A stretch of DNA of 64,000 nucleotides from positions 40,134 through 104,133 of the forward strand of contig NZ_JAERUC010000087.1 in the NCBI RefSeq assembly GCF_016745505.1, in the 5' to 3' direction. The stretch is from Streptomyces silvae. GTDB lineage: Bacteria; Actinomycetota; Actinomycetes; Streptomycetales; Streptomycetaceae. The notes beneath the pieces are model-generated. The model made no database searches. It was not told the DNA's origin and saw only the letters and a program-made list of their open reading frames with translations. A program made the position numbers and the translations under genes. Within the stretch, counting starts at the first letter, position 1; the number at the start of each line of letters is the position of its first letter. This document shows positions 1 through 8,240 of this stretch, in pieces.

Positions 1-305
1 CCGCCGGGGAAGGACGGCTGGCCGGCGTGGGAGCGCAGGGTCCCCGAACGCTCCATCAGAAGCAGCTCCGGGCCGCGCTCACCCTCACCGAAGAGGATCA
101 GGACGGCGGACTGCCGTCCTGCGCCGCTCTCCGGCGGCAGGAAGCGGCTGAGCTGCTGGGCCCGCACGGTCCGCGCGGCCCGTGCCACGGGCTCCAGCCA
201 GGCGGGCAGGCCTTCGGTGGTGACGGTGAGCGCGCCCTCGTGGGGCGCGCCGGTCCCGGTGGTGGCCGCGTCGGTCGCGGCCCGTGTCCTCTGTGCGTGC
301 GTCAT
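1..305 (-). CDS. NUDIX hydrolase, CoA pyrophosphatase-like (N-terminal part, cut by window edge)
   Basis: Read leftwards from the ATG at 305, about 101 codons stay open to the window edge, so only the N-terminal part is present. The last visible residues, RSGTLRSHAGQPSFPGG, match the segment just before the Nudix box in CoA diphosphatases of the NudL/NUDT7 type, which split CoA into 3',5'-ADP and phosphopantetheine. The Nudix box itself lies outside the window, so the catalytic residues cannot be checked. An earlier segment, LPAWLEPVARAARTVRAQQ, fits the usual N-terminal helix of this family. The gene lies 67 bp downstream of nth on the same strand and could be co-transcribed with it. Family assignment is good; substrate is inferred. 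Confidence 0.72.
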   Translation of the reverse strand, partial: MTHAQRTRAATDAATTGTGAPHEGALTVTTEGLPAWLEPVARAARTVRAQQLSRFLPPESGAGRQSAVLILFGEGERGPELLLMERSGTLRSHAGQPSFPG

Positions 306-372
306 GGGCACCCCCGTCGTTCCAACGCCTGTCATCGGCGATTTCGTTCCGCACGGACCCGCCGGGCGGCCG

Positions 373-1287
373 TCACCCGGCTCCCAGCGGGGGTGCGGGG
401 CTGCCCGGATAGTCCGGGGGCGGGCTGAGGCGCTGACCCGGGTAGCCCCCCATCTCGTACTTCAGGAGCTTCTTCGCCTTCTCGGGGTCCGTCTCGCCCT
501 CGCCGTAGGACGGGCAGAGGGGGGCGATCGGGCAGGCGCCGCAGGCGGGCTTGCGGGAGTGGCAGATGCGGCGGCCGTGGAAGACCACCCGGTGCGAGAG
601 CATCGTCCACTCGCTCTTCGGGAAGATCGCGGCGACCTCGGCCTCGACCTTCTCCGGGTCCTCCTGCTCCGTCCACTTCCAGCGGCGCACCAGCCGGCCG
701 AAGTGGGTGTCCACGGTGATGCCGGGGACACCGAACGCGTTGCCGAGGACCACGTTGGCCGTCTTGCGCCCGACGCCGGGCAGCTTCACGAGGTCCTCCA
801 GGCGGCCGGGGACCTCTCCGCCGAAGTCGTCCCTCAGCGCGGCCGACAGGCCCATGAGGGACCGCGCCTTGGCCCGGAAGAACCCGGTCGGCCGGATGAT
901 CTCCTCCAGCTTCTCGGGCACGGCCGCGGCCATGTCCTCGGGCGTCGGGTAGGCGGCGAAGAGGGCCGGGGTGGTCTGGTTGACCCTCAGGTCCGTGGTC
1001 TGGGCGGAGAGGACCGTTGCCACCAGGAGCTCGAAGGGATTACGGAAATCCAGCTCGGGGTGGGCGTACGGATAGACCTCGGCGAGCTCGCGGTTGATAC
1101 GGCGGGCACGGCGGACCATCGCGAGGTGCGACTCGGGCTTCGCGGGCTTGCCCGCCGCTGCTGCCCCCGTCGGACCTTTCGCGGCTTTTTTCTTACTTCG
1201 TACGGGCTGTTCGCCCACAGCGGAATTCCTGTCTCCCGACACCCCATCAGCCCCCTTGGCCTGCGCTCTCACCGGCGTTCCGGACAC
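373..1287 (-). CDS. nth: Endonuclease III (DNA glycosylase/AP lyase)
   Basis: Base-excision repair enzyme that removes oxidised pyrimidines and nicks abasic sites. The 304-residue product has the helix-hairpin-helix LPGVGRKTA (169-177) with catalytic Lys175, and catalytic Asp193 in VDTHFGR. The 18-residue Lys-Asp spacing equals that of E. coli Nth (K120/D138). The 4Fe-4S loop is complete as C242-x6-C249-x2-C252-x5-C258. The first ~50 residues are a basic, low-complexity extension not found in E. coli Nth. The GTG start at 1287 is supported by TAGGCT placed exactly 6 nt upstream (1294-1299), the geometry of a leaderless Streptomyces promoter. Divergent from crp. Confidence 0.95.
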   Translation of the reverse strand: MSGTPVRAQAKGADGVSGDRNSAVGEQPVRSKKKAAKGPTGAAAAGKPAKPESHLAMVRRARRINRELAEVYPYAHPELDFRNPFELLVATVLSAQTTDLRVNQTTPALFAAYPTPEDMAAAVPEKLEEIIRPTGFFRAKARSLMGLSAALRDDFGGEVPGRLEDLVKLPGVGRKTANVVLGNAFGVPGITVDTHFGRLVRRWKWTEQEDPEKVEAEVAAIFPKSEWTMLSHRVVFHGRRICHSRKPACGACPIAPLCPSYGEGETDPEKAKKLLKYEMGGYPGQRLSPPPDYPGSPAPPLGAG

Positions 1288-1293
1288 CCGGCC

Positions 1294-1299
1294 AGCCTA
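1294..1299 (-). promoter_or_regulatory. Leaderless -10 hexamer for nth
   Basis: TAGGCT on the minus strand, followed by six bases and then the GTG start of nth. It fits the TANNNT -10 element of leaderless actinobacterial transcripts. No convincing -35 is seen. Confidence 0.6.
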
Positions 1300-1394
1300 G
1301 AGCCAGGGGCTGACATCCGCCCCGGTCACCGCGTATCCACGCTCGATCGGCCCCCTGCCGTAGGGTCCGGCACGCCCGTGCGTCAAACTGGTTT

Positions 1395-1408
1395 GTGATC
1401 GATCGCAC
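1395..1408. promoter_or_regulatory. Candidate Crp-binding site upstream of crp
   Basis: GTGATCGATCGCAC is a near-palindrome with the GTG/CAC ends of actinobacterial CRP-family boxes. It lies 64-77 bp upstream of the crp start. Autoregulation is inferred from position and symmetry only. Confidence 0.45.
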
Positions 1409-1471
1409 TGTTTTACCGTCCGGCATCATGGAAACCACGCTTCCCTGAACAGGCCGACAAGGAGAGAACTC

Positions 1472-2146
1472 GTGGACGACGTTCTGCGGCGCGCCCCGCT
1501 TTTCGCGGCGCTCGATGACGAGCAGGCCGCGGAGCTCCGCGCCTCGATGAGTGAGGTGACCCTCGCACGCGGCGACGCGCTGTTCCACGAGGGCGACCCC
1601 GGTGACCGCCTCTACGTGGTCACCGAGGGCAAGGTGAAGCTCCACCGCACCTCTCCCGACGGACGGGAGAACATGCTGGCCGTCCTCGGCCCCGGCGAGC
1701 TGATCGGAGAGCTCTCGCTGTTCGACCCGGGCCCGCGCACCGCCACCGCGAGCGCGCTGACCGAGGTCAAGCTCCTCGGCCTCGGCCACGGTGACCTCCA
1801 GCCCTGGCTGAACGCCCGTCCCGAGGTGGCCACCGCGCTGCTGCGGGCCGTCGCGCGCCGTCTGCGCAAGACCAACGACCAGATGTCCGACCTGGTCTTC
1901 TCCGATGTGCCGGGCCGCGTCGCCCGTGCGCTCCTCGACCTGTCGCGCCGCTTCGGCGTGCAGTCGGAGGAGGGCATCCACGTCGTGCACGACCTGACGC
2001 AGGAAGAGCTGGCCCAGCTGGTCGGCGCCTCCCGCGAGACGGTCAACAAGGCGCTCGCGGACTTCGCGGGCCGCGGCTGGCTGCGGCTCGAGGCACGCGC
2101 CGTGATCCTCCTGGACGTGGAGCGGCTGGCGAAGCGCTCCCGCTGA
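1472..2146 (+). CDS. crp: CRP/FNR-family transcriptional regulator Crp
   Basis: A 224-residue global regulator. The N-terminal cyclic-nucleotide-type jelly roll spans about 8-125 and contains the phosphate-binding-cassette-like segment GELIGELSLFDPGPRTATA. A long dimerisation helix follows, then a C-terminal winged helix-turn-helix at ~172-199 (QEELAQLVGASRETVNKALA). The family is known in Streptomyces as the cAMP receptor protein controlling germination, growth and antibiotic production. The start is the GTG at 1472, preceded by a strong AAGGAGAG ribosome site. A perfect terminator follows the stop. A CRP-type box sits in its own upstream region, so autoregulation is plausible. Confidence 0.95.
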   Translation: MDDVLRRAPLFAALDDEQAAELRASMSEVTLARGDALFHEGDPGDRLYVVTEGKVKLHRTSPDGRENMLAVLGPGELIGELSLFDPGPRTATASALTEVKLLGLGHGDLQPWLNARPEVATALLRAVARRLRKTNDQMSDLVFSDVPGRVARALLDLSRRFGVQSEEGIHVVHDLTQEELAQLVGASRETVNKALADFAGRGWLRLEARAVILLDVERLAKRSR

Positions 2147-2200
2147 CCCCCGCACCGTCCGAGCCGCCACCGTGCGGCCACGGACCGGCCCGGTCGTCGA

Positions 2201-2228
2201 AAAGGCCCCACCGCCCGGTGGGGCCTTT
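2201..2228. terminator. Bidirectional terminator between crp and the MBL hydrolase gene
   Basis: A perfect 12-bp stem (AAAGGCCCCACC against GGTGGGGCCTTT) with a 4-nt loop. It has A and T runs on both sides, so it can serve crp (+) and the convergent gene (-). Confidence 0.85.
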
Positions 2229-2254
2229 CGCATGCGCTCCCGGACCGGGGCCGG

Positions 2255-3085
2255 TCAGATCAGGCCGTGCTCGGTCAGGTACTCCAGCTGCGCCCGCACC
2301 GACAGCTCCGCAGCCGGCCAGAGGGAGCGGTCCACATCGGCGTACACGGCCGCCACGACCTCGGCGGGCGTGCGGTGCCCCGCCTCGACGGCGGTCTCCA
2401 CCTGGGCCAGACGGTTCGCCCGGTGGGCCAGATAGAACTCGACGGCTCCCTGGGCGTCCTCCAGCACCGGTCCGTGCCCCGGCAGCACCGTGTGCACCCC
2501 GTCGTCGACCGTCAGCGAGCGCAGCCGCCGCAGGGTGTCCAGGTAGTCCCCGAGCCGCCCGTCCGGGTGGGCGACGACCGTGGTGCCGCGCCCGAGGACC
2601 GTGTCGCCCGTCAGGACGGCCCGGTCGGCCGGCAGGTGGAAGGAGAGCGAGTCCGCGGTGTGCCCCGGGGTGGGGACGACCCGCAGTTCCAGCCCTCCCG
2701 TGGTGATCACGTCACCGGCCGCGAGCCCCTCGTCGCCCAGGCGCAGCGCCGCGTCCAGGGCGCGCACCTTCGTACGGGTGAGTCCGGCGAACCGGGCGGC
2801 GCCCTCCGCGTGGTCGGGGTGGCCGTGCGTGAGCAGCGTGAGGCCCACGCGCCTGCCCGCCCGCTCCACGGTGTCGACGACGGCCCGCAGATGTACGTCG
2901 TCGAGCGGCCCCGGGTCGATGACGACGGCGAGGTCGGAGTCCGGTTCCGCGACGATCCAGGTGTTCGTGCCGTCCAGGGTCATCGCCGAGGCGTTGGGGG
3001 CCAGGACGTTGACCGTACGGGTGGTGGCGGGCCCGGAGAGGACCCCGCCGCGGGGCTGGCCGGGCAGTGCGGCCGCGTCGGTCAT
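2255..3085 (-). CDS. Metallo-beta-lactamase-fold hydrolase (LACTB2-like)
   Basis: A 276-residue MBL-fold hydrolase. The zinc-ligand motif THGHPDH is at 86-92, and further ligand segments appear as PTPGHTADS, TGDTV and LPGHGPVLED. The N-terminal strand, NVLAPNASAMTLDGTNTWIV, and the C-terminal helical region (AHRANRLAQVETAV) are typical of the LACTB2/glyoxalase-II-like branch, whose characterised members are single-strand endoribonucleases. The start ATG at 3085 overlaps the stop of the upstream Nudix gene by 4 bp, so the two are translationally coupled. The substrate is not deducible from sequence. Confidence 0.85.
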   Translation of the reverse strand: MTDAAALPGQPRGGVLSGPATTRTVNVLAPNASAMTLDGTNTWIVAEPDSDLAVVIDPGPLDDVHLRAVVDTVERAGRRVGLTLLTHGHPDHAEGAARFAGLTRTKVRALDAALRLGDEGLAAGDVITTGGLELRVVPTPGHTADSLSFHLPADRAVLTGDTVLGRGTTVVAHPDGRLGDYLDTLRRLRSLTVDDGVHTVLPGHGPVLEDAQGAVEFYLAHRANRLAQVETAVEAGHRTPAEVVAAVYADVDRSLWPAAELSVRAQLEYLTEHGLI

Positions 3086-4008
3086 GAAGGGGTCCCGTCG
3101 GTGTCGTCGGCCGCGGCCGGGCCGGGTGCGTCACCGGCCGCCGGGACGTGTTTGGTGAACTCCTCGTGTCCGGGCCAGCTCAGCACCAGCTCGTCGCCCT
3201 CCATGCGGGCCTCTGCCAGCACGGGAGCCAGGTTCTGGGAGTCCGCCGCCTTGAGCGCCTCCGCGGCCGTCCCGTACGGCCTCAGCGCCCGCAGGGTGGC
3301 CACGGTGGGCGGCATCATCAGCAGTTCGCCCTTGTCGTAGCCGTCCGCGGCGTCACCGGGCCGGATCCACACCGTCCGGTCGGCCTCGGTGGAGGCGTTC
3401 CGGGTGCGCTGGCCCTCCGGGAGGGCGGCCACGAAGAACCAGGTGTCGTAGCGGCGTGGCTCGAAGGCCGGGGTGATCCAGCGCGCCCACGCGGCCAGCA
3501 GGTCGGAGCGGAGCGCCAGGCCCCGGCGGTCCAGGAACCCGGCGAAGGACAGCTCCCGGGCGACGAGGGCCTCACGGTCGGCCTCCCAGTCGGCGCCCGT
3601 GGTGTCGCTCACGACGGTGTCGGCGGTCGGCCCGGCCAGCAGGACGCCCGCTTCCTCGTACGTCTCACGGACGGCGGCGCAGACGACGGCCTGCGCCTCC
3701 GCGGCGGTGCCGACGCCCAGCCTGGCGGCCCAGGTCTCCAGGGACGGTCCGGCCCAGCCGACGAGGTGGTCGTCGTCGCGCGGGTCGACCCCGCCACCCG
3801 GATAGGCGTACGCGCCTCCGGCAAAGGCCATGGAGGTCCGCCGGCGCAGCATGTGGACGGCGGGACCCGCGCCGCCCGGACCCGATGTGTCGTCCCGGAG
3901 CAGCATCACCGTGGCCGCGCGCCTGGGGGTCACGGCTGTCAGCTCGCCGCTGGCGAGGGCCCTGATCCGGGCAGGCCATTCCGGTGGGTACCACTGACCG
4001 TTCGACAT
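3082..4008 (-). CDS. NUDIX hydrolase
   Basis: A 308-residue Nudix protein. The core begins at RRAATVMLLRD, with the GGAYAYPGGGVDPRD segment followed by AVRETYEEAGV, the REUXEEXGU part of the Nudix box. The length and long C-terminal region resemble NUDT19-like hydrolases, which act on CoA derivatives, but the substrate is inferred. The ATG at 4008 is preceded by TAGCCT six bases upstream (4015-4020), indicating a leaderless transcript. Its stop overlaps the start of the MBL hydrolase gene, forming a two-gene operon. Confidence 0.87.
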   Translation of the reverse strand: MSNGQWYPPEWPARIRALASGELTAVTPRRAATVMLLRDDTSGPGGAGPAVHMLRRRTSMAFAGGAYAYPGGGVDPRDDDHLVGWAGPSLETWAARLGVGTAAEAQAVVCAAVRETYEEAGVLLAGPTADTVVSDTTGADWEADREALVARELSFAGFLDRRGLALRSDLLAAWARWITPAFEPRRYDTWFFVAALPEGQRTRNASTEADRTVWIRPGDAADGYDKGELLMMPPTVATLRALRPYGTAAEALKAADSQNLAPVLAEARMEGDELVLSWPGHEEFTKHVPAAGDAPGPAAADDTDGTPS

Positions 4009-4014
4009 GGCCGG

Positions 4015-4020
4015 AGGCTA
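4015..4020 (-). promoter_or_regulatory. Leaderless -10 hexamer for the Nudix-MBL operon
   Basis: TAGCCT on the minus strand, six bases before the ATG at 4008, fits TANNNT-N6-start. Confidence 0.55.
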
Positions 4021-4177
4021 TCCGGAACCGCGCCGATGTTCGAGGGGCCCCGGAGATCGGTGCCTGCCCCGTACATGGATCACCGGCCGTGAAGGATCCG
4101 TACACGGCTGATCCCGCCCGGTCGCGTGGCCCGGGCGGGATCAGTGAGGTGCGGATGCGTAATCCGGCGGGTGCGGG

Positions 4178-4648
4178 TCAGGCGTCGACGAGCTCGACCT
4201 GGACCTCGACCTCCACCGGCGCGTCCAGCGGCAGCACCGCGACGCCGACGGCGCTGCGGGCGTGCACGCCCTTGTCGCCCAGGACCTCGCCCAGCAGCTC
4301 GCTCGCGCCGTTGATCACTCCCGGCTGGCCGGTGAAGTCGGTGGCGGAGGCGACGAAGCCCACGACCTTCACGACGCGTGCGATGCGGTCCAGGTCACCG
4401 GCGACCGACTTCACCGCCGCCAGGGCGTTGAGCGCGCAGGTCTTCGCCAGCTCCTTGGCCTCGTCCGCCGTCACCTCGGCGCCGACCTTGCCGGTCACCG
4501 CGAGTGTGCCGTCCACCATCGGGAGCTGGCCCGAGGTGTAGACGTACACGCCCGACTGCACGGCCGGCTGGTAGGAGGCCAGCGGCGGTACGACGTCCGG
4601 GAGCGCCAGGCCGAGTTCGGCGAGCCTCGCCTCGACGGCGCCCGCCAC
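4178..4648 (-). CDS. ridA: RidA-family (YjgF/YER057c) protein
   Basis: A 156-residue protein of the RidA/Rid family, whose characterised members deaminate reactive enamine/imine intermediates. Recognisable segments are YTSGQLPMVDGTLAVTGKVG in the N-terminal half and, in the C-terminal half, VVKVVGFVASATDFTGQPGV and RSAVGVAVLPLDAPVEVEVQ. The conserved Arg that binds the carboxylate in active RidA would be expected in the RSAVGVAVLPL strand, where an Arg is present. The start GTG at 4648 shares one base with the stop of the small upstream gene (TAGTG), so translation is coupled. The protein is longer than the ~130 aa classic RidA because of an N-terminal extension. Confidence 0.88.
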   Translation of the reverse strand: MAGAVEARLAELGLALPDVVPPLASYQPAVQSGVYVYTSGQLPMVDGTLAVTGKVGAEVTADEAKELAKTCALNALAAVKSVAGDLDRIARVVKVVGFVASATDFTGQPGVINGASELLGEVLGDKGVHARSAVGVAVLPLDAPVEVEVQVELVDA

Positions 4649-4806
4649 TACGGCTTCTCCCGCTTCAGGTAGGCCACGAGCTGCTCGGGGTTGTTCGGGC
4701 CGGGAACGACCTGGACCAGCTCCCAGCCGTCCTCGCCCCAGGTGTCCAGAATCTGCTTGGTCGCGTGCACGAGAAGGGGCACGGTCGCGTATTCCCACTT
4801 GGTCAT
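4648..4806 (-). CDS. DUF4177-like small protein
   Basis: A 52-residue ORF beginning MTKWEYATVPLL and containing LDTWGEDGWELVQVVPG, the hallmark Trp-rich strand/turn of DUF4177 proteins. Function is unknown. The ATG at 4806 has TACAGT exactly six bases upstream (4813-4818), the leaderless promoter geometry. Its TAG stop overlaps the GTG of ridA by one base. The strict coupling and the family motif make it a real gene despite its size. Confidence 0.85.
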   Translation of the reverse strand: MTKWEYATVPLLVHATKQILDTWGEDGWELVQVVPGPNNPEQLVAYLKREKP

Positions 4807-4812
4807 GAGCCG

Positions 4813-4818
4813 ACTGTA
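4813..4818 (-). promoter_or_regulatory. Leaderless -10 hexamer for the DUF4177-ridA operon
   Basis: TACAGT on the minus strand, six bases before the ATG at 4806. Confidence 0.58.
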
Positions 4819-4877
4819 ATGCCTGGCACAGGCGGCCTCGTGCGTAGCCTGCCTGCCGACTGGTTAGGCTCGAAGAC

Positions 4878-5912
4878 GTGAGCAGGTTCCAGGTCGTCAG
4901 CGGCAAGGGCGGGACCGGTAAGACCACGGTCGCCGCCGCACTCGCGCTCGCCCTCGCGACCGGGGGCAGGCGCACTCTCCTCGTCGAGGTCGAGGGCAGG
5001 CAGGGCATCGCCCAGCTCTTCGAGTCCGAGCCCCTCCCCTACGAGGAACGCAGGATCGCCGTGGCGCCCGGCGGCGGCGAGGTCCACGCGCTCGCGATCG
5101 ACGCCGAGCGCGCCCTCCTGGACTACCTCCAGATGTTCTACAAACTGGGCAGCGCGGGCCGGGCCCTGAAGAAGCTCGGCGCGATCGACTTCGCCACCAC
5201 CATCGCCCCGGGGGTCCGGGACGTCCTGCTGACCGGCAAGGCCTGCGAGGCCGTACGCCGCAAGGACAAGCAGGGCAGGTTCGTCTACGACTACGTGATC
5301 ATGGACGCGCCGCCCACCGGCCGCATCACGCGCTTCCTCAATGTGAACGACGAGGTGGCGGGGCTGGCCAGGATCGGCCCCATACACAATCAGGCGCAGG
5401 CCGTGATGCGGGTCCTGAAGTCCCCCGAGACCGCGGTGCACCTGGTGACGCTCCTGGAGGAGATGCCGGTCCAGGAGACGGCGGACGGCATCGCCGAGCT
5501 GCGGGCGGCCGAACTTCCGGTGGGCCGGGTCGTCGTGAACATGGTGCGGCCCCATCTGCTGGACGAGGAGGCGCTGCGTACGGCGTCGGGAGGCCGCCGC
5601 AAGGAGATCGCGAAGACGCTCACCCGGGCCGGTGTGACGGGCTCCGCCGGGCTGGTACGACCGCTCGTCGAGCAGGCCGCCGAGCACGCCCAGCGCGTCG
5701 GCCTGGAGCGTGAGCAGCGCACCGTGCTGGCCGGGCTTGGGCTGCCCCTGGCCGAGCTCCCCCTGATGGGCGAGGGAGTGAGCCCGGCCGCGCTGCACGA
5801 GCTGGCGGAGGAGCTCCACAAGCAGGGGGTCGGCGACGAGGCCGCGGACGAAGCGGGGCAGGCGCCCCGGAGCGGGAAGCGACGCGGCTCAGGACGAGGG
5901 GTGGGGTCATGA
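4878..5912 (+). CDS. ArsA-like ATPase 1 (MinD/ParA-type P-loop)
   Basis: A 344-residue P-loop ATPase with the deviant Walker A GKGGTGKTT at residues 9-17 and the switch region VIMDAPPTGRITRFLN, typical of ArsA/GET3-type ATPases. No arsenical metal-binding cysteine triad is evident, so an arsenite pump role is unlikely. In actinobacteria these paired ArsA homologues sit beside wblA and their biochemical role is unclear. The start is the GTG at 4878, with TAGGCT (4865-4870) seven bases upstream and no ribosome site. The C-terminal ~25 residues are low complexity. The stop overlaps the start of the second ATPase gene by 4 bp. Confidence 0.9.
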   Translation: MSRFQVVSGKGGTGKTTVAAALALALATGGRRTLLVEVEGRQGIAQLFESEPLPYEERRIAVAPGGGEVHALAIDAERALLDYLQMFYKLGSAGRALKKLGAIDFATTIAPGVRDVLLTGKACEAVRRKDKQGRFVYDYVIMDAPPTGRITRFLNVNDEVAGLARIGPIHNQAQAVMRVLKSPETAVHLVTLLEEMPVQETADGIAELRAAELPVGRVVVNMVRPHLLDEEALRTASGGRRKEIAKTLTRAGVTGSAGLVRPLVEQAAEHAQRVGLEREQRTVLAGLGLPLAELPLMGEGVSPAALHELAEELHKQGVGDEAADEAGQAPRSGKRRGSGRGVGS

Positions 5913-7417
5913 CACCGGGTACGGACATCGCGCCGGACGTCGAACCGGACAGCACGCCGGACCTGGCACCGGGGCTGGAGACCGACGCGCTCCTGGACGA
6001 CCCGGAGATCCGCATCGTCGTCTGCTGCGGCTCGGGCGGCGTGGGCAAGACCACGACCGCAGCGGCCCTCGGCGTACGGGCGGCCGAGCGCGGCCGCAAG
6101 GTCGTCGTCCTCACCATCGACCCGGCCCGCCGGCTCGCCCAGTCCATGGGCATCGACCAGCTGGACAACATCCCGCGCCGGGTCGAGGACATCGAGGGCG
6201 AGGGCGAACTGCACGCCATGATGCTCGACATGAAGCGCACCTTCGACGAGACCGTCGAGGCGCACACGGATGCCGAGCGGGCCCGCGCGATCCTGGAGAA
6301 CCCCTTCTACCAGTCGCTGTCGGCCGGGTTCGCGGGCACCCAGGAGTACATGGCCATGGAGAAGCTCGGCCAGCTGAGGGCCCGCGACGAGTGGGACCTG
6401 ATCATCGTCGACACCCCTCCGTCCCGTTCGGCGCTGGACTTCCTGGACGCGCCGAAACGTCTCGGCTCCTTCCTGGACGGGAAGTTCATCCGGCTACTGA
6501 TCGCCCCGGCGAAGATCGGCGGGCGGGCCGGGATGAAGTTCCTGAACGTCGGGATGTCGATGATGACGGGGACGCTCGGCAAGCTGCTCGGCGGGCAGTT
6601 CCTCCGTGACGTACAGACCTTCGTCGCGGCGATGGACACCATGTTCGGCGGATTCCGTACCCGGGCCGATGCGACGTACAAGCTGCTCCAGGCGCCCGGT
6701 ACGGCGTTCCTCGTGGTGGCGACGCCGGAGCGGGACGCGCTGCGCGAGGCCGCGTACTTCGTGGAACGGCTGGCCGCGGAGGAGATGCCGCTGGCCGGGC
6801 TGGTCCTCAACCGGGTGCACGGCAGCGAGGCCGCACGGCTCTCCTCGGAGCGGGCGCTGGCGGCCGCAGAAAATCTTGAGGACGCCGGCATTGTGGATCA
6901 GACGGCCGGGAAGGCTGGCCTTGGTGACCCGGAGGACCCGGCGTCACCCACCTCTCCCGAACCCCCGGAGCCGTCGCTCTCCCCCGAGCGCAGCAACGAG
7001 CACGCCCCGAACGAGCCGTCACAGCAGGAGCCGCCCCAGCACGACCGGACGACGCACACCCCTGAGCCCGAGCCTGCCGAGGCGCGCGGCCGTGGCCGGA
7101 AGTCGACTGACCCGTCCGGACCATCCACGCACACGGAAACGGAAGCGGACCGTCATGGCACGCCCGGCACGGACGCCGGGTCCGCCGACGTATCCATCGA
7201 GCAGCTGACCGCGGGTCTGCTGCGGCTGCACGCCGAGCGGATGCAGGTCGTCGCGCGCGAGCAGGACACACGGGACCGCTTCACCACGCTCCACCCCGAG
7301 GTCCCGGTGGCCGAGGTGGCCGCGCTGCCGGGTGACGTGCACGACCTCTCAGGCCTCAGGGCCATCGGGGAACTGCTCGCGACCGGTTCCTCCACCACAC
7401 CGGCCGGAGCCGCGTAG
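5909..7417 (+). CDS. ArsA-like ATPase 2 with low-complexity insertion
   Basis: A 502-residue P-loop ATPase translationally coupled to the previous gene (ATGA overlap). Deviant Walker A is GSGGVGKTT (~42-50), followed by IDPARRLAQSMGI and the switch VDTPPSRSALDFLDAP (~162-177), hallmarks of the ArsA/GET3 family. Residues ~345-430 are a Pro/Glu/Ser/Thr-rich linker that interrupts the C-terminal helical region (VSIEQLTAGLLRLHAERMQ). The pair probably forms a heterodimer, given that ArsA/GET3 enzymes act as dimers or pseudodimers; this is inference. Confidence 0.9.
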   Translation: MTPGTDIAPDVEPDSTPDLAPGLETDALLDDPEIRIVVCCGSGGVGKTTTAAALGVRAAERGRKVVVLTIDPARRLAQSMGIDQLDNIPRRVEDIEGEGELHAMMLDMKRTFDETVEAHTDAERARAILENPFYQSLSAGFAGTQEYMAMEKLGQLRARDEWDLIIVDTPPSRSALDFLDAPKRLGSFLDGKFIRLLIAPAKIGGRAGMKFLNVGMSMMTGTLGKLLGGQFLRDVQTFVAAMDTMFGGFRTRADATYKLLQAPGTAFLVVATPERDALREAAYFVERLAAEEMPLAGLVLNRVHGSEAARLSSERALAAAENLEDAGIVDQTAGKAGLGDPEDPASPTSPEPPEPSLSPERSNEHAPNEPSQQEPPQHDRTTHTPEPEPAEARGRGRKSTDPSGPSTHTETEADRHGTPGTDAGSADVSIEQLTAGLLRLHAERMQVVAREQDTRDRFTTLHPEVPVAEVAALPGDVHDLSGLRAIGELLATGSSTTPAGAA

Positions 7418-7464
7418 GACCACCGCCGGCCTCGCCGGGGCGGTCCGCGCGGGCGCCTGCCCGC

Positions 7465-7842
7465 TCACCCCACCGCGGCGAACGTCTCGTGCAGTTCGTC
7501 GTCGTGCAGACCGTCGTCATGCAGACCGTCGTCCAGGCCCACCGCTGCGGGCAGCATGCCCGTGGACCGCTCGTACTCACTGCGCGCGGTCTCCAGCAGG
7601 CGACGCCAGGACGTGACGGTGGGACGTCGGCGCAGCAGTGCGCGGCGCTCCCGCTCCGTCATTCCACCCCACACGCCGAATTCGACGCGATTGTCCAGCG
7701 CGTCGGCCAGGCACTCGGTCCGCACCGGGCAACCGGTGCACACCGCCTTGGCCCTGTTCTGCGCTGCCCCTTGTACGAACAATTCATCCGGATCGGTAGT
7801 GCGGCAGGCTGCCTGCGCACTCCAGTCGGTTACCCAGCCCAT
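7465..7842 (-). CDS. wblA: WhiB-like regulator WblA
   Basis: A 125-residue WhiB-family iron-sulfur protein. The four cluster cysteines are in AACRTT, AVCTGCPV and RTECL, followed by the family turn GVWGGMTERERR and a basic C-terminal DNA-binding segment (ALLRRRPTVTSWRRLLE). WblA is known in Streptomyces as a pleiotropic regulator of sporulation and a repressor of antibiotic production. The ATG at 7842 (MGWVTDW) is chosen because GGAGAGGA lies 10 nt upstream; a longer version from the GTG at 7899 lacks a ribosome site. The C-terminus carries an in-frame repeat, GLHDD. It is convergent with the ArsA genes and divergent from the PBP gene. Confidence 0.94.
   Translation of the reverse strand: MGWVTDWSAQAACRTTDPDELFVQGAAQNRAKAVCTGCPVRTECLADALDNRVEFGVWGGMTERERRALLRRRPTVTSWRRLLETARSEYERSTGMLPAAVGLDDGLHDDGLHDDELHETFAAVG
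7498..7530. repeat. 15-bp tandem repeat in the wblA C-terminus
   Basis: Two copies of a 15-bp unit (7498-7512 and 7513-7527, like GTCGTCATGCAGACC) plus the start of a third. They encode the repeated GLHDD at the extreme C-terminus of WblA, suggesting replication-slippage variation in a non-essential tail. Confidence 0.7.
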
Positions 7843-8240
7843 GCCGGCGCCGTCCTCTCCCGAATCGAGGCTCCCCCACGGCGGCAGCGGCATATTCACC
7901 GCTGCCAGTTGAGGACGTTACGGAAGGTGGGCACAGCACAACACCCCCTTCGGGCCCAATCTTGAATGGCCCGAACGGACTATGCGTACGCGGCAGATCA
8001 CCCAGGGGAGTGATGCGAGGACATGCGCGACCTTCCCGACTGAATCGGGACAGAAACCCCAAGTCGCAACAGACATTCAGTGACACATGAGGCGAATTCG
8101 GGAACGCCTCGGCGGGTGGCTGAATTCTGTTGAGGGCCGTGCAGGGGGGTTGATACAAAATCGGACTGCTGTGACAGTTGAGAGCAGCTTAGGCCAAGGC
8201 CTATACGTGTGTCCGGCGAATGAGAACGTAGGCTGCCCCC
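7843..8240. other. Divergent intergenic region wblA / PBP gene
   Basis: About 400 bp without a gene. It holds the long upstream region of wblA and the TAGGCT leaderless -10 of the PBP gene at its right end. Base composition is noticeably less GC-rich than the genes, especially 8140-8200. No clear inverted-repeat operator was found by eye, although several developmental regulators are known to act on wblA. Confidence 0.5.
8229..8234 (+). promoter_or_regulatory. Leaderless -10 hexamer for the PBP gene
   Basis: TAGGCT, six bases before the ATG at 8241; there is no ribosome site in front of this ATG. Confidence 0.58.

Noticed and set aside
4878..7417. Arsenite efflux operon from the two ArsA-like genes
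   Set aside because: No arsR, arsB or arsenical cysteine triad; the pair next to wblA is a conserved actinobacterial core arrangement.
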